A stretch of 64,000 nt of DNA from NCBI GenBank assembly GCA_017434755.1, contig JAFRER010000016.1, positions 22,391 to 86,390 of the forward strand, written 5' to 3'. This stretch comes from Oscillospiraceae bacterium. GTDB taxonomy: Bacteria > Bacillota > Clostridia > Oscillospirales > Oscillospiraceae. The notes under the pieces are model-generated. The model was given only the letters and a program-made list of their open reading frames with translations, made no database searches and had not been told where the DNA came from. The position numbers and the translations under genes are program-made. Below, one piece after another: positions 1-6,186 of this stretch (position 1 is its first letter; every line of letters begins with the position of its first letter).

Positions 1-1
1 C

Positions 2-244
2 AAGATGTTCGCATTCGTGGTCGGTGAAAAGGACTTTTCCGGCAAGGAATGTGCACTGATTGCCTGCTGCGAAGAGGACGATCAGGCCGTGCTGGACGGT
101 GTCCGGCTCCCAATCGAACGCACGGCAGCACTCAACGGTTGGACGATGGTGGGTTCGGTCTGCGTCGGCGGCGTGATGGAGATCGGCGATATCGACAAGA
201 CCGACGGCTGTGCACAGGCTGCTGCCCTGGCAGAAAAGTTCTGA
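2..244 (+). CDS. Flavodoxin-family NAD(P)H-dependent oxidoreductase, C-terminal fragment
   Basis: The gene enters from the left edge; its first visible codon is at base 2, so the true start lies outside the window. About 80 residues are visible up to the TGA stop. They contain GKECALIACCEEDD and PIERTAALNGW, which resemble the C-terminal half of multimeric flavodoxin/iron-sulfur flavoprotein type reductases that bind FMN and reduce quinones or other small acceptors. That family assignment is from memory of similar proteins. The phosphate-binding loop that would prove FMN binding would be in the missing N-terminal part. Confidence 0.7.
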   Translation, partial: KMFAFVVGEKDFSGKECALIACCEEDDQAVLDGVRLPIERTAALNGWTMVGSVCVGGVMEIGDIDKTDGCAQAAALAEKF

Positions 245-298
245 GGTGAATTCTCAGAGCTTTCCATATCTTGAGCGGCTAGCGTGAGAAAACGGAGA

Positions 299-323
299 AT
301 CGAGAGGAAAAACACCTCTCGGT
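299..323 (+). terminator. Hairpin after the flavodoxin gene
   Basis: CGAGAGG at 301-307 pairs with CCTCTCG at 315-321 around an A-rich loop, and flanking AA/TT extend the stem. A short T-rich tract follows. It is a plausible but weak intrinsic terminator about 55 bases after the stop codon. Confidence 0.5.
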
Positions 324-373
324 TCTTTGTCTATTCAGCCTGTGTCCTTGTGGATGTGATATCATTCTCCTGA

Positions 374-605
374 ATCATAAAAAACGGGAAGGATACAACC
401 GCAATTAAGCATTGCGATAAATCGTTTTTTAACTACAACGGCTCTGGTATTCCTAAGGAAATATGCTGGTTTTTTGATGCACAAGATCTTGCCCCAGGAG
501 GAAAAATCGCGATAACGCTTCAATACCAACAGAAAACATATGACGCGCGAATTATCAATGAGTCTACCGATCGACGGAGGACAAGGATTTTCTGGGGTAG
601 TGAAC
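374..605 (+). pseudogene. Remnant of an unrecognised gene, possibly restriction/defence related
   Basis: An open frame with no start codon runs from the TGA at 371-373 to a TGA at 653-655. Its translation includes FFNYNGSGIPKEICWFF, then APGGKIAITLQY and RRRTRIFW, which looks like a real protein domain and not chance coding. I associate this pattern loosely with C-terminal domains of restriction-type proteins, without a firm family name. Protein-like character fades near 590-605, where the frame of the next fragment takes over. It is probably a truncated 3' part of a lost gene. Confidence 0.45.
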
Positions 606-1089
606 TGGGAGCATGTTTTAATCAATACAGAGGCTCCGAGCAAAAACTATCCTGAGTGATGAAGACTTGCAAAAAATCGTCCCGCTGCATCCATATGCTG
701 CATTAATGCTAAAGCATATATCACGCGTTTTCACAGCTAGCCAAAGAAGTATGTTCGACTTTATTGTGGCGCGTGACCCTGATGCAGATGGTGTCAAGGA
801 TGCTGATGGAAATATTCTTGCCTGTCGGGCATGCTCTGATAAAAGTTGTGCAATAGTTTCAAGTAGAAGGACTTCTGAGTTTCCTTTTGAACGTCCGCTA
901 CCTGTACGAAGAGCACTAGGACAAACTGAACGAAATGCCGAGTTATGTAAACTAATTGAACGAAAGCCCGGCAAAGTGAACGAAATCTCCCTGAAAGTGA
1001 ACGATTACTCGGGGTGCGGGAGCGAGAAAAACGCCCCAGAAAGCAAAAAATCGGCCGCCCGAAATGAAGAGCGACCGAGAGTAATTTGA
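597..1089 (+). pseudogene. Frameshifted fragment of a large P-loop ATPase-like protein
   Basis: One frame at 597-655 gives NWEHVLINTEAPSKNYPE and then a stop. Shifting frame at about 652 continues smoothly as LSDEDLQKIVPLHPYAALML and on through QRSMFDFI. The combined text looks like one protein interrupted by a frameshift. The LHPYAALML...QRSMFDFI pattern resembles a segment found in very large P-loop ATPases of phage-defence loci; this is my recollection, not a search result. After about residue 45 of the second piece (near 780) the translation becomes low quality, so the open frame to 1089 is probably accidental. Confidence 0.5.
918..1012 (+). repeat. Array of four TGAACGA repeats (possible IS21-type end)
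   Basis: The heptamer TGAACGA occurs four times on the plus strand, starting at 927, 957, 977 and 998, preceded by AAC, AAT, AAG or AAG. Spacing is 30, 20 and 21 bases. A related array lies at 3247-3318. Multiple short direct repeats at about 20-base spacing are typical of IS21-family transposon ends, where the transposase binds repeatedly. No istA or istB gene is present here, so this would be a remnant end. Confidence 0.4.
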
Positions 1090-1111
1090 ATTTTTAAGTG
1101 AAAAATGAGAG

Positions 1112-1136
1112 GAAATAGCTGGATTTCGGCTATTTC
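1112..1136. repeat. Perfect 8-bp hairpin
   Basis: GAAATAGC at 1112-1119 pairs perfectly with GCTATTTC at 1129-1136 around a nine-base loop, followed by TTC. A hairpin in the equivalent position occurs in the second repeat block at 3416-3438 with a different sequence. It may be a terminator or part of a repeated non-coding module. Confidence 0.4.
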
Positions 1137-1159
1137 TTCGCATTTATGGGCAAAAAGTT

Positions 1160-1192
1160 TAGGACGGCAATTCTATCAAAATTACCGTCCTA
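1160..1192. repeat. Hairpin with conserved AATT-CTATCAA-AATT apex, copy 1
   Basis: TAGGACGG pairs with CCGTCCTA, and inside that AATT pairs with AATT around the loop CTATCAA, with one C/A mismatch between the two stems. A second copy at 3451-3485 keeps the 21-base apex exactly but has a different, still perfectly paired, outer stem. The motif AATTCTATCAAAA also recurs inverted at 1212-1224. Confidence 0.6.
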
Positions 1193-1227
1193 ATATGGAA
1201 AAGGTATCGCGTTTTGATAGAATTTCC

Positions 1228-1272
1228 CGGAGGGGGGGTTCACCTGCCCTTTAGGGGGGGGTCAACCGGGGT
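1228..1272 (+). other. Cluster of long G-runs
   Basis: Four G-tracts of seven, eight, four and seven bases lie within 45 bases, two of them linked by the repeated unit GGGGTCAA. The spacing is compatible with a G-quadruplex, although the first loop is long. The tract sits just beyond the 3' end of the minus-strand ligase gene. Shorter G-runs occupy the analogous place in the other repeat blocks (about 3534-3560 and 7643-7652). Confidence 0.5.
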
Positions 1273-1299
1273 CAAGGGGGGGCAAATTTCAGAGGGGAT

Positions 1300-3027
1300 T
1301 CAACGCGGTATTTTCTCCAAGGCACGATAGTCGATCTTCCCGCGCGGCGTTCTTGGTAAGTCCGCGCGATACTCGATCTCGTCCGGCACCATATAGCCGG
1401 GGAGTTTATCCTGGCAAAGGCGAAGGAGTTCTTCGGTCAAGGCCTCATCCTCAGTCACGCCAGCTTTCGTCACAATACATGCCTTGGGATAGTTGATTCG
1501 TTCCTCGTCGGGGATTCCGACCACGCAGCAGAGCTCGACCGCCGGATGCTGGTTCAATACTGCCTCGATCCGATCGGGGAACATCTTGGTTACATTGCCG
1601 TCGGCTCCCTTTGTCATAACAAGCCGCTTAATTCTTCCTGTCACAAAAATAGCTCCGTCCTCATTGATATAACCCAGATCTCCAGTGTGCAGCCAATGAC
1701 GTCCATCCTTGTGAGTTTTGACAATCGCATCTGTTGCAGCTTGGTTTTTATAATAACCCAACATGAGCGACGGGCCAGTCATGCAGATTTCTCCTTGCTG
1801 GTTGTAGGTCACTTCCTGATATGTCTCAGGATCCACAATCTTGCAAACAATTTTGACCAAGGGGATTCCTGAGCTTTCCGGCAAGTTTATTTCTTCATAG
1901 GTCACGGTAGCCGCGCTGACCATTTCTGTGGAACCCAACCCTTTCGCCAATGGGTACTGTGCCCCGCGGGATTTGAGCAGCTTATTGATGGCCTGTTCTG
2001 TATCTGCCCCCATTTTATCGCCACCATAGTAAATATGTTTCAGACAAGATAAATCCATTGTTGCCAGTCTCTCGTTATGCAGCAAGGGCTCATAATACGC
2101 AGGGATGGAAGCCATCAAGTGATTGGGCCTGTATGTTTTGATATATTGGTCAAACTTCTCCGGCCGATAATCTGGAATAAGAACAAGCTGAAACCCAAAC
2201 GCCAGCGGGGCCAGCATACCATCAACAAGACTGTAATTCACAAAGGGCGGCAACACGGCCATGTTGATTTCCTGCCTGTCGTATTCCAATTCACATGCTA
2301 TCTGCCAAATGACAGAATTGATATTATAATCCGAACACATCACGCCCTTCGGTTCGCCGGTGGTGCCGCCGGTGTGGGAAATCAGCGCCATAGCGTGGGG
2401 ATCCTTTTGAACCGACGGAGCCGCTGTGTTCGCACCTGCGTCCAGAAAGTCCTTCCAGCTTTGAAAAACAGAAGGCTTTGGCAGTCTGGCACGGGGCGTT
2501 TTCAAAAAGTACAACTGCTTGACCCCAAAGGGCAGCGATTCCCCGGCAGAGACAACGATTGCGTGCTTCACCATTGTCTGACCGATGCTGTCTTTGATGA
2601 TGTTGTAGGTGCCTTCAAAAAGAATAGCGACCTCGCTCTGGACTTCGTTCAGATAATGCAGGATTTCCTGTTCCCCGGCCAGAGGGTGGATCATGTTGGA
2701 GACCGCGCCGATCTTGTTGAGCGCGTATACCACATACAGCGCCTCGGGGATGCTTGGCAACGCCACCGTAACGATCTCGCCCGGTTTCACCCCGAGAGAA
2801 CAAAAGGCGGCAGCTGTGAGGTCGATCTGCCTGAACAGCTTACTGTATTTGATTTTCCGTCCCAAATATAAAATTGCAATATCGTCCGGAAAATCCCGGT
2901 TGTTTTCCATCAAGTATTCATAGATGGTGCATTCGGGCAGCGGTGCGTTGATGGTCTCTTCGCTGTAGTATTTCAGCCACGGCTTGTCGATGGATGGATA
3001 ACCGGTTAACTTCTTTTCTTCTGCCAT
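1300..3027 (-). CDS. AMP-forming acyl-CoA ligase (class I adenylate-forming enzyme)
   Basis: The 575-residue protein is full length for the ANL superfamily. These enzymes activate a carboxylic acid with ATP to an acyl-adenylate and transfer it to CoA. Visible motifs are the phosphate loop HTGGTTGEPKG near residues 218-228, LGSTEM, the ATP-binding HTGDLG, the hinge VTGRIKRLV, and PRTPRGKIDY containing the C-terminal catalytic lysine. The substrate cannot be read from sequence. It lies about 760 bases downstream of the dehydratase/flavodoxin operon on the same strand, so supplying CoA esters to that dehydratase is plausible inference. Repeat blocks flank the gene on both sides. Confidence 0.9.
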   Translation of the reverse strand: MAEEKKLTGYPSIDKPWLKYYSEETINAPLPECTIYEYLMENNRDFPDDIAILYLGRKIKYSKLFRQIDLTAAAFCSLGVKPGEIVTVALPSIPEALYVVYALNKIGAVSNMIHPLAGEQEILHYLNEVQSEVAILFEGTYNIIKDSIGQTMVKHAIVVSAGESLPFGVKQLYFLKTPRARLPKPSVFQSWKDFLDAGANTAAPSVQKDPHAMALISHTGGTTGEPKGVMCSDYNINSVIWQIACELEYDRQEINMAVLPPFVNYSLVDGMLAPLAFGFQLVLIPDYRPEKFDQYIKTYRPNHLMASIPAYYEPLLHNERLATMDLSCLKHIYYGGDKMGADTEQAINKLLKSRGAQYPLAKGLGSTEMVSAATVTYEEINLPESSGIPLVKIVCKIVDPETYQEVTYNQQGEICMTGPSLMLGYYKNQAATDAIVKTHKDGRHWLHTGDLGYINEDGAIFVTGRIKRLVMTKGADGNVTKMFPDRIEAVLNQHPAVELCCVVGIPDEERINYPKACIVTKAGVTEDEALTEELLRLCQDKLPGYMVPDEIEYRADLPRTPRGKIDYRALEKIPR

Positions 3028-3098
3028 TCTTGCTTCCCCCGGAAAATAAAAAGTGCGCAGCCGGAGCCGCGCACGAAAAACGCAGTGCTCCTTTTGCT

Positions 3099-3203
3099 GC
3101 CACGCAATTCTTTAACATCCCAAGAGAATGCAAAGATGGAGAATGCGTTTTTACCGGAAGTAAAAACTCCATTCTCTTGGGACATAATATTGAATTGCGT
3201 GGC
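3099..3203. repeat. Long nested palindrome upstream of the ligase
   Basis: Three nested perfect stems are present: GCCACGCAATTC (3099-3110) with GAATTGCGTGGC (3192-3203); TCCCAAGAGAATG (3118-3130) with CATTCTCTTGGGA (3170-3182); and GTTTTTAC (3147-3154) with GTAAAAAC (3160-3167). A second GGAGAATG at 3138-3145 competes with 3124-3130 for the same partner at 3170-3176. It may be a palindromic miniature element or a structured leader of the ligase transcript. Confidence 0.65.
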
Positions 3204-3246
3204 GAAGATAGTTTACCAGATTAACGGAAGAAAAACAAGACGAAAC

Positions 3247-3318
3247 CTCAAATTGAACGATTGCCCTCGGTGAGAACGATACCCCTCAAATTGAACAATA
3301 CCCCTCTGTGAGAACGAT
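3247..3318 (+). repeat. Two-copy 38-bp tandem repeat (possible IS21-type end)
   Basis: CTCAAATTGAAC starts at 3247 and 3285, and TGAGAACGAT starts at 3271 and 3309, giving two copies of a 38-base unit. Inside each unit the TGAAC and TGAGAAC motifs alternate at 17-21 base spacing, like the TGAACGA array at 918-1012. As there, the layout resembles the repeated transposase sites at IS21-family ends. No transposase gene is adjacent. Confidence 0.45.
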
Positions 3319-3415
3319 TTGTCCGGGAGAGGGGTGCCGGGAACACCCGAAAAAGCAAAAACGCCGCTGCGGAAATGACCCCGTAGCGGCTGCTTTTTTA
3401 TGTCTGGACAGCGGA

Positions 3416-3438
3416 AAAGCCCTGAAATCAAGGGCTTT
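3416..3438. repeat. Perfect 8-bp hairpin (AAAGCCCT/AGGGCTTT)
   Basis: AAAGCCCT at 3416-3423 pairs with AGGGCTTT at 3431-3438 around GAAATCA. A similar sequence with GCCCTTGTATCAAGGG occurs at about 7744-7759. It sits in the same relative place as the hairpin at 1112-1136 in the first block. Confidence 0.45.
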
Positions 3439-3450
3439 CTGGCAAAACAA

Positions 3451-3485
3451 AAAGGTAGGCAATTCTATCAAAATTACCTACCTTT
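3451..3485. repeat. Hairpin with conserved AATT-CTATCAA-AATT apex, copy 2
   Basis: AAAGGTAGG (3451-3459) pairs perfectly with CCTACCTTT (3477-3485), enclosing the same 21-base apex found at 1166-1186. Two outer-stem positions differ from copy 1 on both arms (AC/GT becomes TA/TA), so pairing is preserved by compensatory change. This favours a structural role or a palindromic integration site over simple sequence conservation. Confidence 0.6.
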
Positions 3486-3790
3486 TATGCGTTTGGGCGC
3501 CGGCAATCATACAATTCGGCGATTCCTCTCTCGGGGAGGGGGGGTGGGTGCAAAGGTGGGTGCAGATTATGCAAACTGGCCTGCATCCTCTTTTTCGCGA
3601 AATACATCCGCTTGGACCTTGTGGTGGTATTACAGTTTTGCGAAACTTCCAGAGCGTGCGGATCAGATCGAAAGCGCAGTCATGGCAGGCGTCAAATTGC
3701 ATTCCCCCGGTTTCGGCTTTTGGAAAACCTGAAAAAGCATCCGCATACTCCGCAGAGAAGGGCGGGCGTTGGTCCTCTTTTTCCGTCGCC
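3486..3790. other. Non-coding stretch with G-rich GGTGGGTGCA motif
   Basis: No convincing gene is visible. A G-rich segment at about 3534-3568 contains GGTGGGTGCA twice, and a relative of this motif occurs at about 7645-7656. The remainder up to the stop codon of the flavodoxin gene shows no recognisable protein, promoter or strong terminator. Confidence 0.4.
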
Positions 3791-4333
3791 TTACGGCTCG
3801 CGCCACTTGATGACCTTAGGGGGCTCGGTGAGCGCGACCGCCCAGTCGACGACCTCGAGCACACCGTCCCAGGTAGCGGGTTCGCCCTTGCCGTTCCTGG
3901 CCATCTCAAGCGTGGCCTTCTCGGCGTCGCTGAGCGCGTCCTTGGCTTCGAGCCTTGCGACGATCCCGCGGTTGATCTTTTTCATGATCAGCCGCAGCGG
4001 GGCGGAGAGCTTGCTCATATCAAAGCCGCCCTGCAGGGTGAACACCGGGATGTCGGAAGCAAGGCTGTGGTTCTTCCTGCAAGTTTCTCCCATGGCCGCG
4101 CCGGGAGGAGACATGCCCACCTGCACGACGCCGCAGACCTTATAGTTTTTGAGCGCCTTGTCCAGGCCGGAGACCCTTCCGGCCATAATCCAGCCGACAT
4201 ACACGACCTCGATCCCCTTCGGCAGCGGGCAGCGGTCGGCGGGATAGGCGGGAATGGCGAGCATCCTCGACATGACTCTCGCGTAGCGCTCACAGGAGCC
4301 GGTGGCGGATTTATAGATGACAGCACGAATCAT
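3791..4333 (-). CDS. Flavodoxin-domain protein
   Basis: The 180-residue protein starts with MIRAVIYKSATGSCERYA, matching the N-terminal beta strand plus Ser/Thr-rich phosphate-binding loop of flavodoxins. The following text (VVYVGWIMAGRV, VVQVGMSPPG) fits the alternating beta/alpha order of that fold. Such proteins bind FMN and carry electrons or act as small reductases in the cytoplasm. It is the last gene of the dehydratase cluster, 20 bases after a tiny membrane protein. Feeding electrons to the dehydratase system is possible but is inference. Confidence 0.75.
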   Translation of the reverse strand: MIRAVIYKSATGSCERYARVMSRMLAIPAYPADRCPLPKGIEVVYVGWIMAGRVSGLDKALKNYKVCGVVQVGMSPPGAAMGETCRKNHSLASDIPVFTLQGGFDMSKLSAPLRLIMKKINRGIVARLEAKDALSDAEKATLEMARNGKGEPATWDGVLEVVDWAVALTEPPKVIKWREP

Positions 4334-4353
4334 AAGTCTTCCTCCCTTGAAAA

Positions 4354-4551
4354 TCAGACGATGCGCCTGTCGCGGACCTGCGAATCGTAGTGTTTGTTGA
4401 GGAACGGCCGGACAACGTAATAGATGAGCTTGTTCTCAAAGTTGCCCATGTAAATGACAAAGGTGACGACGAAGAACAGCAGCCCGATCAGCCCGAGCTT
4501 GCCAAGCAGCTTCAGCAGCGCCTTTGCGATCTCTTTCTTGTTGCATTTCAT
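4354..4551 (-). CDS. Small membrane protein, unknown function
   Basis: This 65-residue protein begins with a lysine-rich segment (MKCNKKEIAKALLKL), followed by a hydrophobic helix GLIGLLFFVVTFVIYMG at about residues 20-38 and a basic C-terminal tail. An inside-positive single-pass topology is likely. It lies 18 bases downstream of a dehydratase subunit and 20 upstream of the flavodoxin, so it is almost certainly cotranscribed with them. I do not recognise a family. It could tether or stabilise a membrane-associated complex, but nothing in the sequence proves that. Confidence 0.65.
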   Translation of the reverse strand: MKCNKKEIAKALLKLLGKLGLIGLLFFVVTFVIYMGNFENKLIYYVVRPFLNKHYDSQVRDRRIV

Positions 4552-4569
4552 CTTGCCTTACCGCCTTTC

Positions 4570-6174
4570 TTAATACGCGTCGGAGTCGTCGAAGTTGAGG
4601 AGCGTGGGATCGAGAGGCTCCTCGTTGAGGACGATGGACATGTACTGGTTGACGCAGTCGCGCATGTTCTGCCGCGAGACGGTGCGGCTGTCCTCCAAGT
4701 CGTGCTCGATGAAAATAAAGCGGAAGCCCAGATCGCGCGCCTGCTCCTCCATGATCGCGTGCACGCCGAGCATGCCTTTGCAGGCGATGTTGTCGTTCAT
4801 CAGGACCATGTCGCAGTTGAAGTTGTGCGCCCATTCCCACACGGCGTTGACGTTGTCCCAGCCGCCGACGGCCATGTGGCGCATCGTCGCCTTCTGCGTG
4901 AGCCGCGCGAGGTCGTCGATGGCCTTGTCGGGGTCCTCGGTGTCGATCATATTGAAGCCCATGGTCGAGTCCATGTTCAGCACGATCGCGATGCCCCAGC
5001 AGTTCTGCACCCAGGTCGGGAAGTCGGTGTAATACACGGCCGAGGGGCCCCAGAGGAAGGCGCGGTGGCGGGTCTTGCCGCCGAAGGGCTGATACTTCTT
5101 TTCATAGCACTTGCGCAGGCGCTTCATGACCTTGCGGTCGACCTTGTTGAAATAGGGATCCGCGCCGTTGACGGACTGCCACTCATAGAGCTTGTAGAGG
5201 GTCTCGGACACGCCGACCTCGGCGGTGTAGCCGGTCTTCATGTAATCCCACTTCTCAAGCTCAAAGTTGTTCTGCTCGTTGATGCGCCTGGCGGCCTTGA
5301 AGAAGGCGTCCCAGTTGAACTTGACGCCGTACTGCTCCTCGACGAAGGCGATGGTCTCCTTCATGATCTGCCGCGAGAAGGGCAGGGCGAGCTCGTCGTC
5401 GTTGTGGATCATGGCGAGCGTGGCCTGGTAGTCGGGCAGGCCGACGCGGCGGCGCTGGAACATTGAGGTAGCCTCAGACGCGTTGCAGGGCATATTGGTG
5501 GTGATGAGCGCCTTGCCCACCAGCGGGAAGGCGTCGTCGAGGGCGACGCCGGTCTCCGCCGCGCAGCGCGAGCACACGTCCGCCGGCAGGCCGAAGGACT
5601 CGGCCACGTCGATGTAATAGGGCTCGATGTGCTGGTCCACGTCGCAGATGATGAATTCCGGCAGCGTCTGCAGCGGCACGGGGTACAGTCCCGGGAAGCC
5701 GGTCATGAACAGCTCCGGCAGCACCTCGTCCATGGGGACGAGCTTCTCGCTCTTCGCCTGGCTGGCGCCGAGACGGCGGTCATGCGAGAGGATGTATCCG
5801 ATACGGCCGGTGAGGCTGCGGACGATGGCGTGCATCTGCGCGTGCGCGACGCGCAGCTCCTCGCCGCGGTAGCCCTCGAACAGGCGGTCGATGAACATGA
5901 AGGTGCCGAGGTACGAGCCCATCCAGCGGTATTCCCAAAAGCCCTTCATGATGGACACCGGCGCGGAGCCGACCATCTTCACCATGGCCAGAACGTTGTT
6001 CAGCCAGGACGCGTAATCGAACATCGTGTCCTTGACGCCGCGCCACTCCCTGTACTTCGCGACGCCGGTCACATCGTGATAGCGCGAGCGCTGGCCGCCT
6101 TTCCCGTTCTCAGCGCGCCATACCGGGTCGAATCTTTTCAGCTTATCGTCGATGAAGCCAATGAGTTTTCCCAT
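4570..6174 (-). CDS. 2-hydroxyacyl-CoA dehydratase family, larger subunit-like
   Basis: This 534-residue protein belongs by overall pattern to the HgdA/HgdB-type family, whose [4Fe-4S] subunits dehydrate 2-hydroxyacyl-CoA by a ketyl-radical route or, in relatives, reduce aromatic CoA esters. Visible features are MPCNASEATSMFQRR with a candidate cluster cysteine, NCWGIAIVLNMD, and the C-terminal NIACKGMLGVHAIMEEQA followed by FIFIEHDLED. It is slightly longer than typical A subunits. The start is 12 bases after the stop of the partner gene at 6187. No activator ATPase (HgdC type) gene is in the window, so reductive activation must come from elsewhere. Confidence 0.85.
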   Translation of the reverse strand: MGKLIGFIDDKLKRFDPVWRAENGKGGQRSRYHDVTGVAKYREWRGVKDTMFDYASWLNNVLAMVKMVGSAPVSIMKGFWEYRWMGSYLGTFMFIDRLFEGYRGEELRVAHAQMHAIVRSLTGRIGYILSHDRRLGASQAKSEKLVPMDEVLPELFMTGFPGLYPVPLQTLPEFIICDVDQHIEPYYIDVAESFGLPADVCSRCAAETGVALDDAFPLVGKALITTNMPCNASEATSMFQRRRVGLPDYQATLAMIHNDDELALPFSRQIMKETIAFVEEQYGVKFNWDAFFKAARRINEQNNFELEKWDYMKTGYTAEVGVSETLYKLYEWQSVNGADPYFNKVDRKVMKRLRKCYEKKYQPFGGKTRHRAFLWGPSAVYYTDFPTWVQNCWGIAIVLNMDSTMGFNMIDTEDPDKAIDDLARLTQKATMRHMAVGGWDNVNAVWEWAHNFNCDMVLMNDNIACKGMLGVHAIMEEQARDLGFRFIFIEHDLEDSRTVSRQNMRDCVNQYMSIVLNEEPLDPTLLNFDDSDAY

Positions 6175-6186
6175 GTTCTTAGCCTC

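Noticed and set aside
1228-1272. Repeat-and-spacer pattern considered as a CRISPR remnant
   Set aside because: Repeats are G-runs and an eight-base unit without regular spacers; no cas gene is present.
3308-4390. 360-codon plus-strand open frame across the repeat block
   Set aside because: It runs through hairpins and G-rich repeats and then antisense to the flavodoxin gene; no coherent protein.
4390-5466. Long plus-strand open frame opposite the dehydratase gene
   Set aside because: It mirrors the minus-strand dehydratase in a GC-rich region, has a His/Val/Asp-rich composition typical of antisense shadows and no recognisable domain.
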